The position numbers and the translations under genes are program-made. A stretch of 23,616 nt of DNA from RZYP01 sp964386405. GTDB taxonomy: Bacteria > Bacillota > Negativicutes > Acidaminococcales > Acidaminococcaceae. Numbering within the stretch: the first letter of the stretch is position 1; the number at the start of each line of letters is the position of its first letter. This document shows, one piece after another, positions 8,327 to 15,410 of this stretch. The notes below the pieces were generated by a model. The model worked only from the letters and a program-made list of their open reading frames with translations. It made no database searches and was not told the origin of the DNA. The stretch spans positions 1 through 23,616 of the forward strand of contig CAYLRW010000023.1 in the NCBI GenBank assembly GCA_964386405.1. Reading direction: 5' to 3'.

Positions 8327-8596
8327 TTAAATAACTTCTACAGTCAGATTCGAGTTTTCAGCAGCAGCTTCGTCGAAAACCGTTAAAAGTCTCTCGCCAT
8401 ATTCGCCCAGATGTTCGTCATCAGCTACTTCCTGTTGCAAGACAATAGTCATCGGTTCCTCAATATCTGTCAGAAAGTCATAAATTTCGTCCAGGGTCTG
8501 ACCGCAATCCGCAGGTAAGGATAACGCATCCTGCAGGTACAGATGCAATTGTTCCGGCAAAGTAAAATCTGCAATTTCCAAAATAATCTTCTTCAT
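8327..8596 (-). CDS. Barstar-family (barnase inhibitor-like) protein
   Basis: A small acidic protein of 89 residues. The segment LPADCGQTLDEIYDFLTDIEE aligns by eye with the barstar core (tyrosine/glycine, then N-L-D-x-L-W-D). D36 and D40 fall where barstar has the two aspartates that bind barnase, but the usual YYG is DCG here. The family inhibits secreted or toxic ribonucleases. No barnase-like gene is seen next to it, so it may be an orphan immunity protein or a regulator of a distant nuclease. The ATG follows a run of six G. It is first in a likely two-gene operon with the MBL lipoprotein. Confidence 0.75.
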   Translation of the reverse strand: MKKIILEIADFTLPEQLHLYLQDALSLPADCGQTLDEIYDFLTDIEEPMTIVLQQEVADDEHLGEYGERLLTVFDEAAAENSNLTVEVI

Positions 8597-8661
8597 TTTT
8601 ATCCCCCCTTGGCAATTTCGCTATAAATTAATCTGTGTCGATATCCGTCCCACATCAACAC

Positions 8662-8689
8662 CAACTGAAGAATAAACTTCTTGCAGTTG
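8662..8689 (-). promoter_or_regulatory. Hairpin in the 5' leader of the barstar-like gene
   Basis: CAACTG plus AAGAA pairs with TTCTT plus CAGTTG, with a single bulged base and a 5-base loop. There is no T tract, so it is not a terminator. It lies between the predicted transcription start and the ribosome binding site and may affect mRNA stability or be a protein site (inference). Confidence 0.4.
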
Positions 8690-8700
8690 ACTTCGAGTCA
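8688..8700 (-). promoter_or_regulatory. Palindromic operator-like site at the barstar promoter start point
   Basis: TGACT-TCG-AGTCA is a 13-base inverted repeat just downstream of the -10 box, covering the expected transcription start. That is a typical place for a repressor to bind. No regulator gene is adjacent. Confidence 0.35.
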
Positions 8701-8702
8701 CT

Positions 8703-8731
8703 ATTATACTCACACCAAAAACAAAAATCAA
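8703..8731 (-). promoter_or_regulatory. Sigma-A type promoter for the barstar/MBL operon
   Basis: The minus strand reads TTGATT, a 17-base spacer, then TATAAT, close to consensus. It predicts a leader of about 100 bases before the barstar-like ATG. Confidence 0.75.
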
Positions 8732-8837
8732 TAGTTTTCTCCAACCTTTTTTTAGCTTTTTTTGTGGTCTCACCAAAATCATTTTTTGTCTTTAAAAAAG
8801 TTGTTTTCTGTCACAAATACTGTATTCCGGGACAAAG

Positions 8838-10064
8838 TCACTGTTCAACTGTCTTTTTCAAAGATACAAAGCGTATGAAGATTGCATAAACTGCTATAAC
8901 AAGAAAAGTGATAGCAAAAATATTCATCAATACCATATAACTGCCTGTATTCTCCCTGACAAAAGAAGTTAAAAGCGGTCCGGTAATACCAGCCATGGCC
9001 CAGGCAGATAAAATTCTGCCATGAATCGCCGCCAGTTCTTTGGTACCAAAAACATCAGAAAGGAACGCAGGCATGGTAGCAAAACCACCGCCGTAGCAGG
9101 AAATAATAATATAAAATAATACAGGAAACCAGATAGGGCTCGCTGTCTGTGTCAATAGATAAAAGGCCACTGCCTGAATGAGGAAAAAAGCAATAAAGGT
9201 ATTAGACCTGCCTAGATAATCGGAAGCTGCAGACCAGCCTAAACGTCCAAGTCCGTTAATAATGCCGATGATACCGACAACGACTGCCGCACTCATAGCA
9301 GACATACCTGCAATTTCCTGCATCATTGGACTTGCTACCGACAGCAGACTGATACCGCAGGTAATATTTATATATAGATAAAGCCAAAGCACATAAAACA
9401 TCTTCATGTGCATCGCGTCTTTCAGTGAGATATGCTTGCCAAGGAATCTGGCTTTAACTTGCGTTGCTGCTTTAGACTCCTTTGGCGGTTCCAGATATAA
9501 GGCAGAGGGCAGCATGATAACAAAATAAAGGCAGCCCAAGGTAAAAAAGCAGTATATAAGCCCGACCTGTTCAATCAAAAATTGAATGATTGGGCTGGCA
9601 AACCAAGCGCCAAAGCCAAAACCCATAATAGCAAGTCCTGTCGCAAACCCGCGTTTTTCCGGGAACCATTTAATTAAAGTTGAAACTGGTGTAATATAGC
9701 CAATACCAAGACCTATACCGCCTATAATACTATAAAACAAATATAAAAGAGGCAAGCTATTCAACGAAACTGCCAAGCCTGAGCCTAACATCCCAGTTGA
9801 AAAAAATATGGCGGAAACAATGCCTGATTTCCGCGGCCCATATTTTTCAACATACTTGCCGAGAAATGCGGCTGACATACCCAAAAAGAATATTGCCAGA
9901 CTGAAGGCCCACTGCACATCACGCAAGCTTACCCCCATATATTGCATAACAGGCTTGGTAAATACACTCCAGGCATAGACACTGCCAATAGAAATATGAA
10001 TACCTACTGCCGAAAGTGCAATAAAGTTTCTGTTTTTGTTACGCCAATCTGTAGAAAAAGACAT
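8838..10064 (-). CDS. MFS transporter, oxalate/formate antiporter (OFA) family
   Basis: A 408-residue inner-membrane carrier with about twelve hydrophobic segments. OFA-type markers are SIGSVYAWSVFTKPV near the N-terminus, GIGLGIGYITPVSTLIKWFP before the middle, then KRGFATGLAIMGFGFGAW. The cytoplasmic middle loop is about residues 195-215. Known relatives exchange oxalate for formate or move pyruvate or other small monocarboxylates; the substrate cannot be read from sequence. No oxalyl-CoA decarboxylase or formyl-CoA transferase gene is nearby, so an oxalate role is not supported. The ATG follows GGGGAAAA. It sits alone, after the purC terminator. Confidence 0.88.
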   Translation of the reverse strand: MSFSTDWRNKNRNFIALSAVGIHISIGSVYAWSVFTKPVMQYMGVSLRDVQWAFSLAIFFLGMSAAFLGKYVEKYGPRKSGIVSAIFFSTGMLGSGLAVSLNSLPLLYLFYSIIGGIGLGIGYITPVSTLIKWFPEKRGFATGLAIMGFGFGAWFASPIIQFLIEQVGLIYCFFTLGCLYFVIMLPSALYLEPPKESKAATQVKARFLGKHISLKDAMHMKMFYVLWLYLYINITCGISLLSVASPMMQEIAGMSAMSAAVVVGIIGIINGLGRLGWSAASDYLGRSNTFIAFFLIQAVAFYLLTQTASPIWFPVLFYIIISCYGGGFATMPAFLSDVFGTKELAAIHGRILSAWAMAGITGPLLTSFVRENTGSYMVLMNIFAITFLVIAVYAIFIRFVSLKKTVEQ

Positions 10065-10100
10065 TAATTTTCCCCATTCCCTTAGTTTGATATTAGTGGT

Positions 10101-10132
10101 TAAAAAACAGGCGAACTCTACAGCTCACCTGT
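10101..10132 (-). terminator. Rho-independent terminator after purC
   Basis: A 10-bp stem (10107-10116 with 10123-10132, including two G-U pairs in RNA) closes a 6-base loop and is followed on the minus strand by TTTTTT. It begins 13 bases past the purC stop. Confidence 0.82.
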
Positions 10133-10145
10133 CAAAATTCGTAAA

Positions 10146-10835
10146 TCAGCCGTCGAGTACCAACTCTGCCAACGTCAATGGCTGCAAATATTTGCCATTT
10201 TTATATGCACGCATATTACCGGCGGAAATTTCATCAATCAAAGCTATCGTTTTTTCCTTACCGATCCGGCCAAATTCAAATTTAATATCATAAAGTTCTA
10301 TCCCCTTTTTTTGGAGTTCTTCCCTTACAATATAAGCAATTTGTTTAGCCAGGTCTTTCAATGTTTCATACTCAGCTTCTGTCAAAATCTCAAGCGCTGC
10401 CAATGACTCTTTAGTAATAGGCGGATCTCCGCGTAGATCGTCTTTCAGTGTAACCTCTACCAAAGCCGGTAACGCCTGCCCTTCCTCTCTACAGTAAGCT
10501 CCATAGCGTTGATAAAAACTGCCAACGGCGCGAAAACGACAGATTACTTCCAAGCCTTTGCCAAAAACTTGCGCTGGTTGGACTTTCATAGCTACCTTTT
10601 CCAAATCAGCATCAAGATAATGATTTGGAATACCTTTTGCATTAATGATATCAAAAAAATGCTTGGTAAGTTTCAGCCCCGCCAGACCGGCACCGGCAAT
10701 AGTCAGACCGATCGTATTAGAACCCGGATCAAATACCCCCGCTTTGCCTGTGCATGCATCCTTGAACTGTAAGAGGTAGTTGCCGTCGGCCAGTTTATAT
10801 AGATCTTTAGTTTTGCCTGTATAAACTAATTCCAT
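10146..10835 (-). CDS. purC: Phosphoribosylaminoimidazole-succinocarboxamide synthase (SAICAR synthetase)
   Basis: The enzyme joins CAIR and aspartate using ATP in purine synthesis. The 229-residue product starts ELVYTGKTKDLY after the methionine. It has GKGLEVICRFRAVGSF (92-107), matching the family signature with E-V/I-x-R and GS, and LIDEISAGNMR (199-209) in place of the common D-T-P-D-S-R region. The stretch KDACTGKAGVFDPGSN (25-40) replaces the canonical KDD-x-T-AFNGKK, marking a divergent clade seen in Clostridia and relatives. An in-frame ATG 27 bases upstream exists, but GGGAGGG precedes only the chosen ATG at suitable spacing. No other pur gene lies nearby. Confidence 0.9.
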   Translation of the reverse strand: MELVYTGKTKDLYKLADGNYLLQFKDACTGKAGVFDPGSNTIGLTIAGAGLAGLKLTKHFFDIINAKGIPNHYLDADLEKVAMKVQPAQVFGKGLEVICRFRAVGSFYQRYGAYCREEGQALPALVEVTLKDDLRGDPPITKESLAALEILTEAEYETLKDLAKQIAYIVREELQKKGIELYDIKFEFGRIGKEKTIALIDEISAGNMRAYKNGKYLQPLTLAELVLDG

Positions 10836-10894
10836 CAAAAACGCCCTCCCATTAGTATACATAATTTCTTTTTGTTCTATACTTATTCCTTTTT

Positions 10895-10923
10895 ATTATA
10901 TAATAGTGCTATAATACTAGCAA
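10895..10923 (-). promoter_or_regulatory. Promoter for purC
   Basis: The minus strand reads TTGCTA, a 17-base spacer, then TATAAT, about 60 bases before the purC ATG. No purine riboswitch or clear PurR box was recognised in the leader. Confidence 0.7.
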
Positions 10924-10953
10924 TTCTTTTGTTCAATTTCATAATTAATTAAC

Positions 10954-10982
10954 TTGCTATTTAGGACAAGCTAAACGATAAT
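10954..10982 (+). promoter_or_regulatory. Promoter for the chrA pair
   Basis: TTGCTA, a 17-base spacer, then GATAAT, about 35 bases before the first chrA ATG. It points away from the purC promoter. Confidence 0.55.
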
Positions 10983-11016
10983 AGTTTGTGACAAAACTTA
11001 GTGAAGGTGTGACCAA

Positions 11017-11571
11017 ATGTCGAATTCCAAATATTTCCATATGTTCAAAGTTTTTTTCAAGATTGGTCTTTTTACCATCGGTGGCGGCTTAGCCATGATT
11101 CCGGTTATCAGGGATGAGTTTGTCGAAAGGCAGCACTGGATTAACGATGAAGATATAACTGATGTGCTTGCCATCTCTCAATCCATGCCTGGTGTTATCG
11201 CCATTAATGCTTCTACTTTTCTTGGCTACCGTCTTGGCGGCATACGCGGAGCATTAGTATCAACACTTGGCGTTGTCCTCCCATCCTTTATCATTATTTT
11301 ACTAATTGCTGCGTTGTTTACTGACGAAGTTGGCAGCAATAAGTATGTAAATAGCTTTTTCAGCGGTGTTAATGCTGCTTTGGCTGCGCTTCTGCTGGCA
11401 GCTTCCATAGAACTTGGCAAAAAATCAATCAAAGACTATATTGGCTGTGTAATTGCAGCCCTCTCAGCTCTGGCTGTTGCTGTCCTAGATCTTGATATTT
11501 CCTTAGTAGTCATGCTCTCAGGTCTGACTGGCTTCCTTTACTACAGAGGCAAAGGAGCGGATAGTTTATGA
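11017..11571 (+). CDS. Chromate transporter family protein, half-size subunit 1
   Basis: A single CHR-domain membrane protein of 184 residues. Markers are FFKIGLFTIGGGLAMIPVI (12-30), then the WINDED segment and SQSMPGVIAINASTFLGYR (around 54-72). Full-length ChrA has two such halves in one chain; here each half is its own gene, and the two should form a heterodimer. ChrA exports chromate in some bacteria, but for many short pairs the natural substrate is unknown. The ATG follows GAAGGTG. Its stop overlaps the start of the next gene by four bases (ATGA), indicating translational coupling. Confidence 0.9.
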   Translation: MSNSKYFHMFKVFFKIGLFTIGGGLAMIPVIRDEFVERQHWINDEDITDVLAISQSMPGVIAINASTFLGYRLGGIRGALVSTLGVVLPSFIIILLIAALFTDEVGSNKYVNSFFSGVNAALAALLLAASIELGKKSIKDYIGCVIAALSALAVAVLDLDISLVVMLSGLTGFLYYRGKGADSL

Positions 11572-12137
11572 TTATTTACTGGCAATTATTCTCAGTTTTT
11601 TTCAAAATTGGTCTGTTTTCTTTTGGCGGTGGCTTAGCTATGATTGCCTTTATCCAACAGGAAATAATCAGCCGTAATTGGCTCACCCCCGCTGAATTTT
11701 CTCAGGTTGTCACCATCTCACAGATGACTCCTGGCCCTGTTGCAGTCAATGCCGCCACTTTCGTCGGTGCCCGCGTCTGTGACAGCAGCCCTCTGGCTTC
11801 TTTCTTTGGCTCGCTGGTAGCAACTCTAGGTGTCAGCCTGCCTTCCTTCATCCTCATCCTGCTGGTTGCTGGTTCTCTCAAAAAATTCAGTTCCTCACAG
11901 GCAGTAAAATCAATTTTGCACGGAATCAGACCAGCAGTCATCGGTTTTTTGCTGGCAGCGGTTTTAGTTTTTCTTAAATTGACACTTTTTCCGCTTTTGC
12001 CAGATTCAATGCCCGGCCGCTTTCATCCTGCCGGTCTTTTACTTGTCTGCCTGTTATTTTACCTGCATTATTATCGCAAAATATCGCCAATACCTTTAAT
12101 ACTACTAGCTGGCGTACTCGGCTTTTTCTTCTATTAA
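11568..12137 (+). CDS. Chromate transporter family protein, half-size subunit 2
   Basis: The 189-residue partner of the preceding gene, with the same CHR pattern: FFKIGLFSFGGGLAMIAFIQ (11-30), the NWLTPAEF segment and SQMTPGPVAVNAATFVGAR. The C-terminal half is strongly hydrophobic with about four to five membrane segments. It starts at an ATG that overlaps the previous TGA, without a need for its own strong ribosome binding site. A perfect hairpin terminator follows 20 bases after the stop. Confidence 0.9.
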   Translation: MIIYWQLFSVFFKIGLFSFGGGLAMIAFIQQEIISRNWLTPAEFSQVVTISQMTPGPVAVNAATFVGARVCDSSPLASFFGSLVATLGVSLPSFILILLVAGSLKKFSSSQAVKSILHGIRPAVIGFLLAAVLVFLKLTLFPLLPDSMPGRFHPAGLLLVCLLFYLHYYRKISPIPLILLAGVLGFFFY

Positions 12138-12157
12138 TTTAACTCATGTCTTATGCG

Positions 12158-12201
12158 AAAATACCCCAAAGCCAATCATAAAAATGGCTTTGGGGTATTT
12201 T
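12158..12201. terminator. Bidirectional terminator between chrA pair and SH3-domain gene
   Basis: A perfect 17-bp stem (12158-12174 with 12185-12201) with a 10-base loop. It has AAAA on the left and TTTT on the right edge, so it works for transcripts arriving from either side of the convergent gene pair. Confidence 0.9.
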
Positions 12202-12209
12202 GTCTGTCT

Positions 12210-13304
12210 TTACTTATCTGTCTGACAATACTCAGCTGCTACCCAGCCAGTACTGCCATTGCTTCTTTTCACATGACACCAATCACGGTCATTGGCATTC
12301 AGTCTTTCGGTAATCTCAACATTTTCGTTTTTAGCTAACAAATCCAAGATGTCCGAATTAAGATTAGGTTCGCTGCGCAAGCGCACGTCTTCACCTACAA
12401 TAATTCCTTTTTCAATACTATCGCTAGCCGATTTTCCAACAGTTTTCTTACAAAATTGCGTTGCAGCCCAACCAATATCGTTATTTTTCCTTACTACATA
12501 AGTCCAGGATAGTCCATCAACCATTTGTTGTTTGCCTAAGCGAACCTGCTCATTTTCTTGCAGAACATCAAGAATTTTACTATTCAAACCTGGTTGTTGC
12601 CGTAATCTTACGTCTGTTCCGGCAATAATTCCTGCGTCCAGTTGTTCCTGTCCAACAACGGTTGGTGTCTCCATAGCCCGAGTTTCATCCGCAGCCGTCA
12701 GATCAACTTCAATTTCTCCCAGAGCCTGGTCGGCAAGTGCGCCCGCATGATAAACCGCAATAACATTGTCATCGGTGTCAATATAATAATTATCCGGATA
12801 TAGCAGGGTTTTGTCCTTTTCGAGCTTATAGACATATTTTAAACCGTCCTGAGCCCTGTTGAGTACGGCTTCCTTATTATAAAAATTGCTTAAGTCCAGG
12901 TTCTTACCCGTTGTAAGATTATAGTTCAAGCCATAAGTAGTAACTGTTTTCTTTTTAGCTAGTGTATTGTTTTCTATTTTCAGCGTCATGCTTAAAGTGT
13001 TATTAGCATTTTTATAGACGTAATATCGCAGTTTGCCTTTATTGCCAGAGTCTTCTACGCCTGTATAAAATTGCTGTACATATCTGTCGATATCTGCATT
13101 AATCAAATCCTGAGCTGTTTCATTTTCCAAGCCGTAAACCATCGGATATTCGGCATCAAACAACTCCTCATTCCTTGTCACGGTGCGAATATTCGCACTC
13201 CCCATGTCTTCTGCTGCAACAGGATAAACGCCTGTAACAGATATAAAATAGATTAATAAACAAGTAAAAACCACACCACGAAATATCTGCCTGCAAAAAG
13301 TCAT
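12210..13304 (-). CDS. Secreted protein with DUF3298-like region and two SH3b domains
   Basis: A 364-residue exported protein of unknown function. A hydrophobic N-terminal segment (about 7-30) looks like a signal peptide ending near VAA-ED. Residues about 45-205 resemble the PdaC/RsiV-type DUF4163-DUF3298 module (YPMVYGLENETAQDLINADI, then TTGKNLDLSNFYN). Two SH3b repeats follow at about 225-287 and 300-361, each with an I-x-G-x-DVRLR start and a GW(A/V)A end; such domains bind peptidoglycan or peptides. I chose the ATG at 13302-13304 because GGAGG lies ahead of it; an ATG 18 bases upstream overlaps that site. It lies 54 bases after yjjB with no terminator, so read-through is possible. Confidence 0.75.
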   Translation of the reverse strand: MTFCRQIFRGVVFTCLLIYFISVTGVYPVAAEDMGSANIRTVTRNEELFDAEYPMVYGLENETAQDLINADIDRYVQQFYTGVEDSGNKGKLRYYVYKNANNTLSMTLKIENNTLAKKKTVTTYGLNYNLTTGKNLDLSNFYNKEAVLNRAQDGLKYVYKLEKDKTLLYPDNYYIDTDDNVIAVYHAGALADQALGEIEVDLTAADETRAMETPTVVGQEQLDAGIIAGTDVRLRQQPGLNSKILDVLQENEQVRLGKQQMVDGLSWTYVVRKNNDIGWAATQFCKKTVGKSASDSIEKGIIVGEDVRLRSEPNLNSDILDLLAKNENVEITERLNANDRDWCHVKRSNGSTGWVAAEYCQTDK

Positions 13305-13358
13305 TATTCTTCTGACCTCCATATAATAAACGCTATTGTGTACGACTATCTATTTTGC

Positions 13359-13820
13359 TTATTGTTCCTTAATACGGCTATAAACAAAACGTCTGTCGCG
13401 CCTTACTTTAAAAATTCTAAAAAGACCGGAAACCAGCAGAATACCGAGAGAAATAGCTCCTGCTTCCATAGAAGCCTTAATGAGCTTTTCAATGCCGATA
13501 GAATAGGCATTCATTATCATATAGTACATGCCTTGGTAAATAGGTAATCCCGGCACTAAAGGCACTATACCGGGAATAGCAAAAATTGTAACCGGCTGCT
13601 TATAAATGCGCGCAAAAAGCTCGCTCATGAGCGAGAGCACAACTGTACCGCAGAAAATACTCAAAGGTGAGCTGTAGTTTAAATAATCACGCATCAAAAG
13701 ATAAACGGCCCAGCCTGCGGCACCTATTAACCCTGCTGGGATTAAAGTTTTTTTAGGTGCATTAAAGAGCACTGCAAAAGCCGTTGTTGCTATGTAAGAA
13801 AAGCAAATAGAAATCAACAC
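13359..13820 (-). CDS. Threonine/serine exporter, small subunit (ThrE C-terminal half, YjjB-like)
   Basis: A 153-residue membrane protein with four to five hydrophobic segments, matching the ThrE_2/DUF3815 family; IPGIVPLVPGLPIYQGMYYMI is the family core (around 83-103). It forms the exporter with the larger subunit encoded just before it; in relatives the pair exports serine, threonine or succinate. The start is GTG at 13818-13820 after a strong GGAGGT. It begins 13 bases after the yjjP-like stop, in the same operon. Confidence 0.88.
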   Translation of the reverse strand: MLISICFSYIATTAFAVLFNAPKKTLIPAGLIGAAGWAVYLLMRDYLNYSSPLSIFCGTVVLSLMSELFARIYKQPVTIFAIPGIVPLVPGLPIYQGMYYMIMNAYSIGIEKLIKASMEAGAISLGILLVSGLFRIFKVRRDRRFVYSRIKEQ

Positions 13821-13833
13821 CGAAACTTACCTC

Positions 13834-14604
13834 CTAAGCCAGCCAGATACGAAGAACTACGGCAATCCCGACAGCCAGTGACGCCGCAAACAAAAACGCT
13901 TCGGCAATACGCGAGTTGCCAGACAAAAGATCTCCCGCCATAAAATCTCTAAGACCATTGGTAAAAGATACACCCGGTAAAAAAGGCATAATACCGCCAA
14001 CAATTATCTTTTCCTGCGTGCAGTCGCTGTTCAGCTGGCAGCAGGTCAAGGCTATAAAGGCTATAATCATCCCTGCCAAAGCGTTTTCCCAAAAAGAGGT
14101 AATACGTAAAACAGCTAACTGTTTAACAGCCAGCATTGCTGCAAAGCCAGTAAGAAAGGCTGCGCCAAAATCCGCGAAATTACCTCCGAGCATCACTGCA
14201 AAGCAAGCGGAAGCAATACCAGATGCAAAACTGGTAACATATTTGGAAGGAGCCGGCCGTTTCCGCAGCTCTTCCAGAAACAGCTTTGTCTCTGGATACC
14301 CAAGTGTCCAATTGCCAAAACCGTAAGACATATCGCTAACCGCACTGATCAGGCTAAGATTGGTAGTACGTGCGGATACACGCGTCATGCAAGTAAAGCC
14401 ATGAGCTTTTTCGTCACCGATGATGATAACCGTAGGTGTCACAAAAACCTTTACATAACCCATCTTACGCCAGGCGCAAAGACGAATAATAGTATCTTCT
14501 ACGCGATAAGTTTCCGCACCGCTGGTTAACAGTATCTTGCCAGCAGTTAAAGCAATATTTAGTACTTCTTCCTGACTCATCGTCATAACTTTTTCCGTCG
14601 TCAT
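13834..14604 (-). CDS. Threonine/serine exporter, large subunit (ThrE N-terminal half, YjjP-like)
   Basis: 256 residues of the ThrE/DUF1212 family. The soluble N-terminus carries TAGKILLTSGAETYRVEDTI, followed by the VFVTPTVIIIGD segment. The C-terminal part has about five membrane segments, with GGIMPFLPGVSFTNGLRDFM (around 197-216) being the counterpart of the small subunit's core. The ATG follows ACAGGAG, which overlaps the stop of the uracil-DNA-glycosylase gene, so translation is likely linked. The two-gene arrangement is the same as E. coli YjjP/YjjB, whose association with succinate export could fit the nearby dicarboxylate carrier (inference). Confidence 0.9.
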   Translation of the reverse strand: MTTEKVMTMSQEEVLNIALTAGKILLTSGAETYRVEDTIIRLCAWRKMGYVKVFVTPTVIIIGDEKAHGFTCMTRVSARTTNLSLISAVSDMSYGFGNWTLGYPETKLFLEELRKRPAPSKYVTSFASGIASACFAVMLGGNFADFGAAFLTGFAAMLAVKQLAVLRITSFWENALAGMIIAFIALTCCQLNSDCTQEKIIVGGIMPFLPGVSFTNGLRDFMAGDLLSGNSRIAEAFLFAASLAVGIAVVLRIWLA

Positions 14605-14615
14605 TTTATCTCCTG

Positions 14616-15305
14616 TCAGGACTCTGCAAATAACTGGGCAACAGCTTCTTTAAAGCGCGTCGCACCGCCCATCGAAGGATGCGGTACGGCTGCACATTCA
14701 ACGCCATAAGCGCTTAGAGTGTTGGCTGCTTTTTGCCCTATTGCAATAATTTCCATATTTGGGATCAGCCGGAGCAGCATTTTAGCATAAATGATACCTG
14801 CATCCAGTTCCTCTTTACCTGGGGTTCTGTTAGTCAACAGACCTTCCTTTTTGTAAGGATGAAAAGGAAAGATATTCCACAAAATTACTTCCGTTGCCGA
14901 TAATTTATGCCTTGTTAAAGTATTCCACATTACGGTGGCAGTTGGTTCATTAAAGCCTTCTTCCTGTTGCTTTCTATTCAGTTCGAGACTCTCAGGATTG
15001 CTTGTACGCCTATATTGCCAATCACCGAGCACACACTGCGGCGCTACCGAAGCATGATTACCCAGCAGAATGCGTTCTGAAGTCATCGCAATGCCGGAAA
15101 AATGTCCTCCCTGATACCCGAGGCCCTCCGCAATAAAAAGATAGCGGGCATTGCGTCTTAATTCAAGATACCTTTTCAAATTGGCGGCACGTATCACCGG
15201 TGCCAGGGGGCTTATGTCGTGTAATTCATCATAATCAGCCCATGGATTAAAAACGAGTGGTCCCTTATATTTTTGAAGTTCCTGTAAAAAATTTTCTATC
15301 AACAT
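14616..15305 (-). CDS. Uracil-DNA glycosylase superfamily protein
   Basis: 229 residues of the UDG fold, which removes uracil or damaged bases from DNA. Motif A appears as IAEGLGYQGGHFSGIAMT (58-75), and the C-terminal motif is VPHPSMGGATRF, with the histidine used in catalysis by the superfamily. It differs from classical Ung (no GQDPYH), so it belongs to one of the less-studied UDG-like families. The ATG follows GGAGG. It heads an operon with the two-subunit ThrE-type exporter, with which it has no obvious functional link. Confidence 0.82.
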   Translation of the reverse strand: MLIENFLQELQKYKGPLVFNPWADYDELHDISPLAPVIRAANLKRYLELRRNARYLFIAEGLGYQGGHFSGIAMTSERILLGNHASVAPQCVLGDWQYRRTSNPESLELNRKQQEEGFNEPTATVMWNTLTRHKLSATEVILWNIFPFHPYKKEGLLTNRTPGKEELDAGIIYAKMLLRLIPNMEIIAIGQKAANTLSAYGVECAAVPHPSMGGATRFKEAVAQLFAES

Positions 15306-15325
15306 AAAACCTCCACAAAAGATAC

Positions 15326-15331
15326 ATTATA
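15326..15331 (-). promoter_or_regulatory. Possible -10 box for the UDG/ThrE operon
   Basis: The minus strand reads TATAAT about 20 bases before the UDG-like start codon. The -35 would fall in the T tract of the preceding terminator and is poor. Confidence 0.4.
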
Positions 15332-15349
15332 ATTTATTCGACCAGAAAT

Positions 15350-15381
15350 AAAAAAAGCCTGCCGCGAAAAAGCGGCAGGCT
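15350..15381 (-). terminator. Rho-independent terminator after dcuC
   Basis: A perfect 10-bp GC-rich stem (15356-15365 with 15372-15381), 6-base loop, and a run of seven T on the minus strand. It follows the dcuC stop by 29 bases. Confidence 0.93.
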
Positions 15382-15410
15382 CAAAAAACATCTTTTTCCG
15401 AACAATAAGT

